Shown piece after piece: positions 28,752 to 38,343 of a DNA stretch of 64,000 nucleotides. The first letter of the stretch is position 1, and each line of letters starts with the position of its first letter. The translations under genes and the position numbers were made by a program. Source of the stretch: a virus; IMG/VR virus record IMGVR_UViG_3300036715_000363, positions 1 through 64,000 of that record. One strand, written 5' to 3'. The notes beneath the pieces are model-generated. The model was given only the letters and a program-made list of their open reading frames with translations. It made no database searches and was not told where the DNA came from.

Positions 28752-30763
28752 GTATTTCTCCGTGGTAAATTAAAGACTTGTGGTATGTTACAACTTCTAT
28801 TGCTTTCACCAATCAATGCATTGTAACCATTGTAACCCCAACCATATAGGTTACCTTTAGCAGTTAAGCATAGCAATATACGACCATTACCTGATTGACA
28901 TGAATGCCCCATCATAACTGCAGTTTCATCTAAAGGTAATAGTACTCTATGGAATGTAGTATTTCCAATTGTTCCACTACCAACAGTTACGTCATACATT
29001 TTACCAGTACCACAGTAACCTTCATTATTATAACCAGTAACCCATAAACTACCATCAGTCAATATAACGAAGGCCTGTGTTCTATATGACCACGTATGAC
29101 TATTACTACCATTTGATAATAATGTAGCCACGTTAGATAATACTTGTATTGGTGTAGGTGTATTATTAATATTACCATTACCAACTTGACCATAACTATT
29201 ATGTCCCCACGCCCATAATGTACCATCAGATTTTAACATTTGGCAAGTAACAGGGCCACCACCGAAACATGCAATATCTACTACATTAGTAGAATTTAAT
29301 ACAGATACTGGTATATTAGTATTAGTAGTGCCACCATTACCTAAGCCACCCCATGTATTACATCCAGATGCTTTAACAATGTTAGTACTATTAGGTAAAG
29401 TAATCATCATTACCAAAGTAGATGAATAATTAGCGACAGTATCATAATAACCAAATCCACCACTAGCTTTAACAGATAACACACCACTAGCTACACCAGC
29501 CCACGCATTAGTAACATCTAATCCAGTTAACTGACTAGAATTATTACCATTACCTAATTGACCATAACTATTATAACCGGCTACTTTAATTCTACCATCG
29601 CTAGTTAATACTACTAAGCACCCGAGATAATTGCCTAATACAAATACATTTTTAGGATTAGTACCCACCCACGACATTAAAGTAAATGATGTTCTATTAG
29701 TAGTATCACCTAAACCTAATTGCCCATTACCGTTATAACCGGTGCCGTATAAATAACCATCATTTTTTAATATAACAAAGAAATTAGTAGTAATATCAAA
29801 TCCACCACCAACAGGTTGTTTATAAGCATCGACTACACCCACTGCTGCTAATGTAGGTAGTGGTACTACGTTAGTATGGCCTAAACCACATTCACCGTTA
29901 TTATTATAACCCCAAGTATAAAGTGATCCATCATTCATTAGCGCATATGCTACACCTCTATGGAAACCACCTACTTTTTTAATACCACTGGTGTTAGGTA
30001 TATTTACTTCAGCAAAATTATTAACACCATAACCAGTATCATAACCATCAGCATTAGCATGTCTGCCAGTAGTAGTACTATCATAAGCTGTTGAATTACC
30101 AGCACTAGTATATAATTTACCATCCATCACCATAGCCATAACGTTATGACCTGATTCAGAAAGATAAGTAATTTTAGATGGATTAATTACTTTAGTTAAA
30201 TCTGATTTAAGAGCAATTCCACCAAGGTCTGTAGCATCTACAGTAACTTTTAATTGTGTACCATCCCAACCTACTTTTACTACGTTTGGTAATTGACCAA
30301 CGCCAGTACCTTGTTGCACAGGAATAAAACCTCTAACTGTATCTGCATCTAAACCAGAACCACTACCATCTAAAGATTTTACTTTAGCAAATACATCAGC
30401 AGCAGTATACACTGCGCTAGGTAGAGCGGCATTAGCAATAGTAGATACAGTAGTTAAAGATGCATTTAAAGCATTATCGCCACTGATACGATTATTAATT
30501 TCTGTGTTTAAATCTGTTTGAGAAGCATAACTAGTAGATGTAGTACCACTTGACCCAGTATTACCCAATAATGTATTTACAGCAGCGGCATCTACAGAGC
30601 TTAATATTTGTATACCAAAAGTAGTAGCGCCTAAATTTAATAAAGCACTGGTAGCAGTATTAGCACCAGTACCACCTAATGAAACTGGCGTAATTGAAGA
30701 ACTACCAGTACCTGAACTTGTTCCATTAGTACTAGTAGATTCTGAACTTAAATAACGTGGCAT
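28748..30763 (-). CDS. Tail fiber with RCC1-like beta-propeller
   Basis: 671 residues, ribosome-binding site AGGAG. The N-terminal part has a fiber motif (PVSLGGTGANTATSALLNLG at about 26-45) and a coiled coil. From about residue 215 there are seven or eight RCC1-type repeats: NDGSLYTWGYNNNGECGLG, NDGYLYGTGYNGNGQLGLG, SDGRIKVAGYNSYGQLGNG, SDGTLWAWGHNSYGQVGNG and TDGSLWVTGYNNEGYCGTG are the clearest. These should fold as a beta-propeller at the distal end and could form the receptor-binding face. RCC1 domains are better known from eukaryotes and some bacterial surface proteins. The last residues (NLPRRNT) are short and basic. Confidence 0.82.
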   Translation of the reverse strand: MPRYLSSESTSTNGTSSGTGSSSITPVSLGGTGANTATSALLNLGATTFGIQILSSVDAAAVNTLLGNTGSSGTTSTSYASQTDLNTEINNRISGDNALNASLTTVSTIANAALPSAVYTAADVFAKVKSLDGSGSGLDADTVRGFIPVQQGTGVGQLPNVVKVGWDGTQLKVTVDATDLGGIALKSDLTKVINPSKITYLSESGHNVMAMVMDGKLYTSAGNSTAYDSTTTGRHANADGYDTGYGVNNFAEVNIPNTSGIKKVGGFHRGVAYALMNDGSLYTWGYNNNGECGLGHTNVVPLPTLAAVGVVDAYKQPVGGGFDITTNFFVILKNDGYLYGTGYNGNGQLGLGDTTNRTSFTLMSWVGTNPKNVFVLGNYLGCLVVLTSDGRIKVAGYNSYGQLGNGNNSSQLTGLDVTNAWAGVASGVLSVKASGGFGYYDTVANYSSTLVMMITLPNSTNIVKASGCNTWGGLGNGGTTNTNIPVSVLNSTNVVDIACFGGGPVTCQMLKSDGTLWAWGHNSYGQVGNGNINNTPTPIQVLSNVATLLSNGSNSHTWSYRTQAFVILTDGSLWVTGYNNEGYCGTGKMYDVTVGSGTIGNTTFHRVLLPLDETAVMMGHSCQSGNGRILLCLTAKGNLYGWGYNGYNALIGESNRSCNIPQVFNLPRRNT

Positions 30764-30774
30764 GTGTAAAACTC

Positions 30775-31773
30775 CTATGTTTTGTTGGATTCGATAATAA
30801 AGTAACTTGCAGAATTAATATTTAAACCTGGTTTAAATACACAACATGTATTTAATAAATCAGCAATATCATTAGCACCATATTTACCTAAGGATATAAT
30901 ATCTGTCGTGGCTACCATAAATCCAGTTGGTGAACCTTTACGCAGAGATATAGTAAATGTTTTGTTAGTTAATATAGCTGCATCGAATACTGTCTTTACT
31001 TTAAATGTAGCTGTATTCTTTTTAATTAATACAGGTGCATTTAATATTAAAAAGTCAGCATCAGTAGTATCTATGTGGTCTATTGCCCAATAATAAGTAT
31101 TATCACCAATTAAGTTAGTAGCATCTATAGTTACATCAATACTAGAGCCGCTAGATAAAAAATCACTACTAGGTATTAGTTTAAATCTTTTAATAGCATA
31201 CTCTTGTATTTCTGTAACTACCCAATCTGATAAAGCTTCAAATGCAGGAACGTCTGTAAGAATAATAGCATTACGAACACGTTCTAAAGCAGTGACTACA
31301 GATTGGAAACCATATACATCAGATAATAAATGATTATGTAAAGATGGGTTATATTCTAAAGGTTTGTTTAAAATACTCATCCAGTCTACTGGACGCTGAT
31401 CCATCATTACTGTCTCGTATAGATTTATTATACCAGTAGCATCATTCTGATAATATCCACCTAATACCTGATAATTAATTCTAACTGTAGGAGATACAGT
31501 TTGATTCAGTATTAGTATTACTGTGCATATTTCTTTACCATATAACAATGTAGCATCTTGTAATAATTCCACACACTGATAATCAGTACCACGTGTTAAA
31601 ATATTATTTGTTTGCGCGTCGTAGACTTGTAAAGATTCTGTAAAAAAAGCGCCATACTGAGGTGCTACACCTCTAATTTGATTAGTAGATAGAGTAGCTA
31701 CTTCTCCAAAGACTAAATTATCAGGATTCAAACCTGTAGGGTCTAGCCCATATCTGTATATTGTTGTACTCAT
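30775..31773 (-). CDS. Structural protein, probable tail/baseplate or fiber-base component
   Basis: 332 residues, ribosome-binding site AAGGG. The opening (YRYGLDPTGLNPDNLVFGE) and central PVDWMSILNKPLEYNPSLHN-H pattern look like a conserved family of large-phage virion proteins that I cannot name. It probably anchors fibers, being the first gene of the fiber run 26667-31773, and it precedes the RCC1-like fiber by 11 bp. Confidence 0.55.
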   Translation of the reverse strand: MSTTIYRYGLDPTGLNPDNLVFGEVATLSTNQIRGVAPQYGAFFTESLQVYDAQTNNILTRGTDYQCVELLQDATLLYGKEICTVILILNQTVSPTVRINYQVLGGYYQNDATGIINLYETVMMDQRPVDWMSILNKPLEYNPSLHNHLLSDVYGFQSVVTALERVRNAIILTDVPAFEALSDWVVTEIQEYAIKRFKLIPSSDFLSSGSSIDVTIDATNLIGDNTYYWAIDHIDTTDADFLILNAPVLIKKNTATFKVKTVFDAAILTNKTFTISLRKGSPTGFMVATTDIISLGKYGANDIADLLNTCCVFKPGLNINSASYFIIESNKT

Positions 31774-31851
31774 ACCAGCCCTTCATTATTTATGTTTAAT
31801 AACATCAATACTCATTATCAAAAGATTACTAGTTAAACATTATATATACAG

Positions 31852-31885
31852 TATTTAGTGACTAGCCGAAGCTAGTCACTAAATA
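31852..31885. terminator. Hairpin terminator
   Basis: 15-bp arms TATTTAGTGACTAGC / GCTAGTCACTAAATA around a CGAA tetraloop. Confidence 0.85.
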
Positions 31886-31886
31886 T

Positions 31887-32267
31887 TTAACTAACTACAA
31901 AACTATCAAATGTAGGAGCTTGATTAATTACATCTGTGATATTGTCTGGAATGGGTTTAGTACCAGCAACAACTTCATCTTCATAATCTTCAAAATATGC
32001 CCACATAGCGCCACGCCATGCAGTAAACTGCATACTAAGTTTTTGATATCTATTAGCATAACCAGCATAACCACACGCAGTATCTATATTATCAAATCCA
32101 TTAGCTAGAGCAGTATCTGATAATATTTTACGTACAATTGTTTTACCTTCAGCAATTTTAGCTAAGATATTGACATTTTTAAATGCATCAGTATCTACAG
32201 AAACTTTTACTTTTTTCTTAAGTAAACCTGTACCAACCATTTGAAACATATCTTTCATATTTGCCAT
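31887..32267 (-). CDS. Small tail protein related to the one at 37714
   Basis: 126 residues, ribosome-binding site AGAGG. The second half (GFDNIDTACGYAGYANRYQK, then TAWRGAMWAYFEDYEDEV and GTKPIPDNITDVINQAP) matches the end of the protein coded at 37714-38271 (FDGINSAAGYANS, LQTWAALSDLKAAVAAGT, SIADVFAALP). This module is frequent at the C-terminus of phage fiber-assembly proteins. Confidence 0.6.
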   Translation of the reverse strand: MANMKDMFQMVGTGLLKKKVKVSVDTDAFKNVNILAKIAEGKTIVRKILSDTALANGFDNIDTACGYAGYANRYQKLSMQFTAWRGAMWAYFEDYEDEVVAGTKPIPDNITDVINQAPTFDSFVVS

Positions 32268-32288
32268 TTATTTACCTCTGTATTAATA

Positions 32289-32978
32289 TTAACTATTTTC
32301 TAATAAAAGTTTACTCTCATTATTATTACCTAATAATAAATTTAGGTCTGGCAATTGAAATTGTTTACTAATAGTTATTTTTACTAATTCAGTAGCTGCC
32401 TGAATACCTAATTTTTGATCACCACTTCTAGATTGATTTATTAGACTTTCTAAAGTAGCTATTGCTGGTATAATACGCGTAGCATATTCAGGATGCATAC
32501 GCATAGTACCAAAATGGTCAGCAGGTATTGAGCCTTGACTAATCATATAATTTTCAGCTCTGGTAATTAACTCTAATAACCATTCTTCCTGTTGTGCTGC
32601 TTCATGAGCTTCTGGTAAAGATAAGTCTTTAAATTTACGTAGTGGTTCTAACTTAACCATACACTCTTCAATGAAAGTGCGCTCTGCAATAGCTGCATCA
32701 ATATTTTTTTGAACAGTTAAAGCCATGGCATCTATCTCGACGATATCTGCTTGACCTTCTAATTGATCTACTTCATCACTACTATCAATTAATCGTTGAG
32801 CTTTAATACGTTGAGCTTTTTCACGTAGTTTAGAAGCTTCAAACATTTTAATAGAATTATCACGTTCTTCATGTAAATCACAAAGAATAGCATAGGCAGC
32901 ATCTGGTGTATGACAGGCACCTGCGATAAAATAAGCTATTTGAAAATTATGGTTTTTTCTATTATTTGATGAATTCAT
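32289..32978 (-). CDS. Unknown structural-region protein with long helices
   Basis: 229 residues, ribosome-binding site AAAGGATA. Residues 40-130 are a continuous charged helix region (KLREKAQRIKAQRLIDSSDE), probably a coiled coil. FIAGACHTPDAAYAILCDLH precedes it. Not recognised. The 114 bp upstream of its start hold nothing I can identify. Confidence 0.55.
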   Translation of the reverse strand: MNSSNNRKNHNFQIAYFIAGACHTPDAAYAILCDLHEERDNSIKMFEASKLREKAQRIKAQRLIDSSDEVDQLEGQADIVEIDAMALTVQKNIDAAIAERTFIEECMVKLEPLRKFKDLSLPEAHEAAQQEEWLLELITRAENYMISQGSIPADHFGTMRMHPEYATRIIPAIATLESLINQSRSGDQKLGIQAATELVKITISKQFQLPDLNLLLGNNNESKLLLENS

Positions 32979-33092
32979 TTTACTATCCTTTTTAAATAAG
33001 TTAGATTACACATAATAGATAAGGATAGTAAATAATTAATATTTAATTAGAATCCACATAAAAACATTTTAATTCCTTAAAAGAACTATTTA

Positions 33093-33629
33093 TCATGGAG
33101 TAGATAACCAAGTAACTGCATCGACATCTGCTACCGTTGTAAGTGTTAATAAATAATTACGCTTAGTATTAAATGCTAAAAGCTTAGTAGACTTATAAGC
33201 AGAACCATCAGCTAGCACTTGTCTAAATTGACCATAACTATGCACTATATAAGTCTTAGGTTGTATTACACCATTTACAACTGGCCTAACAGCATAAACG
33301 TTTGAATAACCACTAGGTGCAGATGGTGTAGGTGCTGTAGCTGATACTGCACCAATTAAATTAAGCTGGTCTACCTCAGTGCTATCATACATGTTAGGAG
33401 AACCTAAAGCGCTACTAACAAATCCAGCCATAATATCTGCTTGACATGCTGCACTTAATTCACTTAACTTATCATTTACTAATTGCATAAAAATAATAGC
33501 ATCTAGGTCAGCCTGTAATGGTAATGGATCACCACCTAACCAATTTAAATCATTGTAGTTAAATGTATCACCATAACAATCCACCATTACGGTAGGGTAG
33601 TTCGCACTAATACAATCTAAATAATTCAT
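33093..33629 (-). CDS. Tail fiber assembly-like protein (DUF4376-like)
   Basis: 178 residues, ribosome-binding site GGAGGAAA. CQADIMAGFVSSALGSPNMY and DSTEVDQLNLIGAV match the IxxGF.S.ALG...Yds...DQ.Nl pattern of DUF4376, found in fiber-assembly proteins. Its ATG directly follows the stop of the small fiber gene at 33630. Confidence 0.65.
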   Translation of the reverse strand: MNYLDCISANYPTVMVDCYGDTFNYNDLNWLGGDPLPLQADLDAIIFMQLVNDKLSELSAACQADIMAGFVSSALGSPNMYDSTEVDQLNLIGAVSATAPTPSAPSGYSNVYAVRPVVNGVIQPKTYIVHSYGQFRQVLADGSAYKSTKLLAFNTKRNYLLTLTTVADVDAVTWLSTP

Positions 33630-34133
33630 TTAAATTTCCTCCGTAACACTAAAACTAGATTTATTTACACCACCCATATTACCAGCTGCGCTCCTATTCA
33701 CATACCAAGTACCAGCAGTAGCACCTACTCTAACAGAATAAGTAATTGAACTTAGAGATGTCGTAGTATCATCTATTATAATTGCTACAGAACTACCAAC
33801 ACCTACTGTAGAATAGCCTATTAATGTTGAATTTTTAAATACTGCTACAGTCATTTTAGCAGTAGTAGTACTATTGTCAACAAAACAAGCAAACTCAATT
33901 GACATATTAGATCCAACTACATCAGGCGTAACTGTTAAAGAGCTTAATTGTGTACCAGCAGTAACTAAAGGAGCTGTACTACCAACAGCTATAACAGTCG
34001 TACCTGACACTTGTGAAACACTACCACGAGATTTTTTACCTACTCCACCAAATGCTAATGGAATAACATCACCAGACTGAGCATTTTGTACTAGACCTAA
34101 TGTATTTAATTTTAAAGGTGTGATTGAAGTCAT
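33630..34133 (-). CDS. Short fiber or fiber-tip protein
   Basis: 167 residues, ribosome-binding site GAGGGAA. The N-terminus (LGLVQNAQSGDVIPLAFGGV) resembles the anchor of the longer fibers nearby (LQTGDFIDITMGGTGAVDTA). The rest is a Ser/Thr/Val-rich beta domain. It probably shares an attachment point with the fiber coded at 34189-36219. Confidence 0.6.
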   Translation of the reverse strand: MTSITPLKLNTLGLVQNAQSGDVIPLAFGGVGKKSRGSVSQVSGTTVIAVGSTAPLVTAGTQLSSLTVTPDVVGSNMSIEFACFVDNSTTTAKMTVAVFKNSTLIGYSTVGVGSSVAIIIDDTTTSLSSITYSVRVGATAGTWYVNRSAAGNMGGVNKSSFSVTEEI

Positions 34134-34154
34134 TATTCCCTCATATCAAAAAAT

Positions 34155-34181
34155 GTACACCCTAAATAAATTAGGGTGTAC
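34155..34181. terminator. Hairpin terminator
   Basis: Arms GTACACCCTAA / TTAGGGTGTAC with a 5-nt loop, between two fiber genes. Confidence 0.8.
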
Positions 34182-34188
34182 TAATTAA

Positions 34189-36219
34189 TTATAATTGTAT
34201 TCTAGGTGTAATACGTATCAACATAGTAGTAGAACTAATAGCTTCACCAACTGACGCAATATAACCAGATGAAGGTACAGTAGAAGTTAACATACCAGCC
34301 GTAGTATTATTTACAAAATAAATAGCACCTACAGTTAAACCACCACTTTGTCCAGTAACAGTATCCCATTGAGCAGTAGTTTGTGTTAATAAGTCAGCTG
34401 TCTTAATAATACCAACAGCACCAGACGCAACAGCGGCAGTATTTAATCCAGTTATTAATGATTGTGCTGCGGCATTAGCTATACCCATCTTAAATGTATT
34501 ACCGCCGGATATATATACCGGAGCACCAGGATTAACTGAACCAGCTTCACCGTTAGTTAATGATGCAGCATTAGCAGTAGATGTAGAACCAGCAGTAACA
34601 CGGCCATATGTGTCTACAGTTACTGATTGATAAGTACCAGGAGCTACAATACCTGAAGCTAAATCTAAAGTTGGATTACCAGCTACGCCATCTGGATTAG
34701 TAATAGTCAATCTAGGTTGTACAGCTAGAGTACGTTGAGCCCATGTATTAGCAGCAGTTCTAACAGCAAAGCCAGTACCTGCTAAAGCTAATATAGCAGC
34801 TAAGTCACCAGTTAAACCAAACGTAGGATTACCTGCAACACCGTCTGGATTAGTAATTGATATACCAGCACTAGGAGCAACTAAAGTACGTGCAACATAT
34901 GTTCCAGCAGCAGTACGTGTAATCGTGCCATTAGTAGCTACAGCAGCTAAACCTGTGAGTTCTGGAGATACTGGTTGTGCACCAATATCAGAAGGAGTAG
35001 CAGTAGTACCAGCAGTAACTCTACCATAAGTATCTACTGTTAGCTTTGTGTATGTACCAGCTGTAACTATACCAGTAGCTAAGTCTAAAGAACCTGCGTT
35101 ATAACTAAATCTAGCTGTAGTATTTAATGATAATTGATTACCTGTTTTAGTTAAACCATTACCAACAGTAACATCACCTAAACCATTAGTCTGTGTAAAT
35201 GCTAAGTTAGTAGTACCTAAAGTATAAGGACCTGACGTAGTTAAACTCCAAGTAGAATTACTAAAGCTCGCACCATTAGTAACATAGAAAGTAGCACCAG
35301 CAACTATCTCAGCACTATTATTCCAATCAGTAGGTAAAGTTAATGCAGCCGAAGAACCATTAAATATATAAGGGCCGTTCTGAGCAGCATTAGTTTGACC
35401 AGTTAATAAAATACGGTCACCAGCTGAAGCTACGACACCATCAAAAGTAGATGTACCTGGGTTAGCTATATTAATATTAGTAGATGCTAAATATTTAACT
35501 GATGGTTTAGGTACTAAGCCAGCAGCAATAGCGTCGGCATATTGTTTTGTAACTGGGTGTAAAGCTTGCGTAGGATCAGCAAATAACGTAATGTTACCTG
35601 TCATTGTTCCGCCGGATAGCGACAGATATACTGAATTTAATAATGGAGTTAAATCTCCAGCAACAACAGCAGAACTATTTGTAACACGACCATAAGCATC
35701 TTGTGTTGTTTTTTGTAATGTGCCGCCACCGCCATTTGTTACTGTAGCTAAGTCAAATGTAGGGTTACCTGCTACGCCATCTGGGTTAGTAATAGTAACA
35801 CGTGCAGACGCTGTTAAAGAACGCTGTACCCATGTATTAGAAGCGCTACGCACAGCAATACCAGTTCCAGATAAACCTTCTAATGCAGCTAAGTCACTAT
35901 TCAAACTAAAAGTAGGATCTCCAGCAATACCATCAGAGTTAGTAATAGTAATACCAGCAGCAGGTTGTATTAGGTTACGAGCAGCATAAGTATTTACACC
36001 AGTACGTACTAAGTAACCAGTAGTGTTTAAAGCTTGTATAGCGTCTAGTGACGCACCCCAAGCTTGAACAGCTACGCCGATACCTAATCCTAAGTTAGTA
36101 CGTGCTGTAGCAGTGTCTACAGCACCAGTACCACCCATTGTAATATCAATAAAGTCACCAGTCTGCAATAGTTGAAATGCACCTGTTGAATCTATGACTA
36201 AGGGTTTTTTAATTGCCAT
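34189..36219 (-). CDS. Large repetitive tail fiber
   Basis: 676 residues, ribosome-binding site AGAGG. An N-terminal anchor (ITMGGTGAVDTATARTNLGL) is followed by four copies of an ITNPDGVAGNPT-type module (the first reads ITNSDGIAGDPT), each with a partner AxAxxTWxQRxL segment, then VTVDTYGRVTAGT blocks. The end (QSGGLTVGAIYFVNNTTAGM) resembles the C-terminus of the fiber coded at 36236 (TSMVGGLVPNKKYFLDINTG). Gly/Thr/Ala-rich beta repeats of this kind form trimeric fiber shafts. Confidence 0.75.
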   Translation of the reverse strand: MAIKKPLVIDSTGAFQLLQTGDFIDITMGGTGAVDTATARTNLGLGIGVAVQAWGASLDAIQALNTTGYLVRTGVNTYAARNLIQPAAGITITNSDGIAGDPTFSLNSDLAALEGLSGTGIAVRSASNTWVQRSLTASARVTITNPDGVAGNPTFDLATVTNGGGGTLQKTTQDAYGRVTNSSAVVAGDLTPLLNSVYLSLSGGTMTGNITLFADPTQALHPVTKQYADAIAAGLVPKPSVKYLASTNINIANPGTSTFDGVVASAGDRILLTGQTNAAQNGPYIFNGSSAALTLPTDWNNSAEIVAGATFYVTNGASFSNSTWSLTTSGPYTLGTTNLAFTQTNGLGDVTVGNGLTKTGNQLSLNTTARFSYNAGSLDLATGIVTAGTYTKLTVDTYGRVTAGTTATPSDIGAQPVSPELTGLAAVATNGTITRTAAGTYVARTLVAPSAGISITNPDGVAGNPTFGLTGDLAAILALAGTGFAVRTAANTWAQRTLAVQPRLTITNPDGVAGNPTLDLASGIVAPGTYQSVTVDTYGRVTAGSTSTANAASLTNGEAGSVNPGAPVYISGGNTFKMGIANAAAQSLITGLNTAAVASGAVGIIKTADLLTQTTAQWDTVTGQSGGLTVGAIYFVNNTTAGMLTSTVPSSGYIASVGEAISSTTMLIRITPRIQL

Positions 36220-36235
36220 GTTATTTTACCTCTTT

Positions 36236-36838
36236 CTATATTGTAATTGGTTGTTCAATTTTAATGATAAGCTCTGTTGTTGAAATAGCTCTACCAACCT
36301 GACATATAAACTGACCTATATCAGTAGGTACATTTATAGTTAATAGTCCGGTATTAATATCTAAAAAATATTTTTTATTAGGAACTAAACCACCAACCAT
36401 ACTAGTAACAGCATCCCACTGTTGAGTAGTACCAGTTAGCTTACCTGAAAATAATATATTACCTAAACCACCTCCGCTTAGGATAGAATTAGAAGATATA
36501 ATACCAATTAAATCTTTTTTATCAATATTAGTCGCTACTGCTAAATCAACACTAGCACCTGCTAAACTATATACTGGTTGTCCAAATATAAAATTATTTG
36601 TTGTATTATTTATTATTGTTGCTTGTGGGGTAGTATTTAACTGAGTTTGCACTGCAGCAGTAATTTCTGCAACAGTCTCAGTATTGACGGCATTAATAGT
36701 ATCGGTGATTATCTGATTTAATGCTGCCGGATCTATATTAGTTCCATCAATAGCGCTTGTTATATTTACTGTACCATTACCAGATATATTAGAATTAGGT
36801 GTTGTTACGATTCTATGAGTTACGTTTCCTTGACTCAT
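36236..36838 (-). CDS. Fiber-related protein
   Basis: 200 residues, ribosome-binding site GAGGAAA. Asn/Thr/Ile-rich. The C-terminal 90 residues (VGGLVPNKKYFLDINTGLLT, then GRAISTTELIIKI) match the end of the large fiber coded next to it, so the two share a tip or trimerisation domain. The start overlaps the upstream stop (ATGA). Confidence 0.6.
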   Translation of the reverse strand: MSQGNVTHRIVTTPNSNISGNGTVNITSAIDGTNIDPAALNQIITDTINAVNTETVAEITAAVQTQLNTTPQATIINNTTNNFIFGQPVYSLAGASVDLAVATNIDKKDLIGIISSNSILSGGGLGNILFSGKLTGTTQQWDAVTSMVGGLVPNKKYFLDINTGLLTINVPTDIGQFICQVGRAISTTELIIKIEQPITI

Positions 36839-37209
36839 ATCACCGTTTCCTCATAACCCTCCAACCTTATTACAACACCATCAACGTCACTCATTATAAA
36901 AACTTTTTCATTAGTTGTAAGTTTTATATTATCGCGTAAGTAAACATCGTCTGAAGATACTTTTATATTCTTTTCAACATAGTCTACTAAGGTAGGCATG
37001 TTACCAGTACTTATTGCTATGTTTATTTTTGCTGATGAAGTTTCATTTGTATTTAGTAAACAAATATTGCAATTTACGAAAGTTACATAATTAGGTACAG
37101 TATATATAAGTTTAAAAGCATTAGGAGTTAGTATGGTTTTACCCAATAATCCTTTTTTTAAAGCTGGTGCTTGGTCTGCGAAACTATAACCGGATAGGAT
37201 CTTACCCAT
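36835..37209 (-). CDS. Small tail-region protein
   Basis: 124 residues, ribosome-binding site AGGAAGA. Beta-rich (FVNCNICLLNTNETSSAKIN) and probably structural. Coupled to the fiber-related gene that follows. Not recognised. Confidence 0.55.
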   Translation of the reverse strand: MGKILSGYSFADQAPALKKGLLGKTILTPNAFKLIYTVPNYVTFVNCNICLLNTNETSSAKINIAISTGNMPTLVDYVEKNIKVSSDDVYLRDNIKLTTNEKVFIMSDVDGVVIRLEGYEETVI

Positions 37210-37234
37210 AATATCTTCCTAATTTTAAAAACAT

Positions 37235-37684
37235 TTATTTAATTGCCATTAATGGTGTTTCCGTTATTAAATGTAAATCATTAAATACATCCAACCCTGC
37301 ACCTTTAAGAGCACCCGCAGCTAGTTCATAACAGAACCAGGAATTATCATCTCCCCAATCCCGAGTTGTGCCTAAACCTAAGCCGATAACACCTTTATAA
37401 TCATAACCTTTACCTAATTGCTCAGTTAAGAAATCAATACCTGCTTGCAAATTAGGTACGTCGTAAGTAATTAATTTTACTATCTTGTCATTACCTACCA
37501 TAGACTTCTCATCACCACAGCAGACACCTTTAAAAGGTACTGCTTGATAAACCTTATCTCCTGCATAAATATAACAGTGAGAAGATAAGGCGAGGCTGAA
37601 TCGACTACGAGGCAATACCCATCTAACAAAATAGGATACAATACTAAAGTTATTCTTTGTAAACTTTATAGTTATTTGACTCAC
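37235..37684 (-). CDS. Permuted NlpC/P60-like peptidase of the tail region
   Basis: 149 residues; the start is a GTG preceded by AAAGAGG. SSHCYIYAGDKVYQAVPFKG carries the His of the permuted papain-like arrangement, and NSWFCYELAAGALKGAGL carries the Cys near residue 118. GKGYDYKGVIGLG lies between. Enzymes of this group cleave amide bonds, often in peptidoglycan or acylated substrates. In a fiber/tail cluster it might open the cell wall at injection. The catalytic pair is intact as far as can be seen. Confidence 0.7.
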   Translation of the reverse strand: MSQITIKFTKNNFSIVSYFVRWVLPRSRFSLALSSHCYIYAGDKVYQAVPFKGVCCGDEKSMVGNDKIVKLITYDVPNLQAGIDFLTEQLGKGYDYKGVIGLGLGTTRDWGDDNSWFCYELAAGALKGAGLDVFNDLHLITETPLMAIK

Positions 37685-37713
37685 TATGATAAACCTCTTT
37701 AATTAAAAAAATA

Positions 37714-38271
37714 TTAAGCAGGCCACGCTAACACAGGAAGTGCTGCAAATACATCTGCAATACTTGCTGGCGCTGGAGTGGTACCCGCAGCTACTGCTGC
37801 TTTTAAATCACTTAATGCTGCCCAAGTTTGTAATCTAACCATATTAGCATAGATACCTTTATTTTTAATAGCGATCTCTGTAGATGTTGGGTTATCTGAC
37901 AACACTGAATTAGCATATCCTGCTGCTGAATTAATACCATCAAAATCAGCAGTGGCTGCAAAGTCATCTAAACTCTTTTGCACTTGGTGAGCATAATCTA
38001 CCTTTGTATTAACTAATTGTGCAGCTAATTCTTCAGGTGTAAAATTAGTAGCTACCCATGTAGTAGACCAAACGCCATTTATTAAAGATGGAATACTTTC
38101 TACATATTTCTGAGTAGTCGTGTTAGGTGGAGATGATACATAGTTTAAATTAGCATAACCATAATCAGCTAAAAAAGTATCATCCATAACTTCTGGAAAA
38201 CATACATTTGGAAATGTATTTTTAAAATCTAATTCACTTACTAATGCTTGTGTAGATGTGTTGATTAACAT
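37714..38271 (-). CDS. Tail fiber assembly-like protein
   Basis: 185 residues, ribosome-binding site AAAGGATA. The first half has WVATNFTPEELAAQLVNTK, and the second half the FDGINSAAGYANS ... LQTWAALSDLKAAVAAGT module shared with the protein coded at 31887. It is typical of chaperones that help fibers trimerise. It lies directly downstream of the kelch-like protein, its likely client. Confidence 0.65.
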   Translation of the reverse strand: MLINTSTQALVSELDFKNTFPNVCFPEVMDDTFLADYGYANLNYVSSPPNTTTQKYVESIPSLINGVWSTTWVATNFTPEELAAQLVNTKVDYAHQVQKSLDDFAATADFDGINSAAGYANSVLSDNPTSTEIAIKNKGIYANMVRLQTWAALSDLKAAVAAGTTPAPASIADVFAALPVLAWPA

Positions 38272-38343
38272 AAAGATATCCTTTAAAAATAAAAGTTAAA
38301 TAACTATGCTAAATATTTTTATAAATGGCATAGTTACTATTTT

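Noticed and set aside
38296-38335. Hairpin TAACTATGC / GCATAGTTA as a terminator
   Set aside because: The arms are only 9 bp with an 18-nt loop and no U-run, weaker than all other hairpins in the window.
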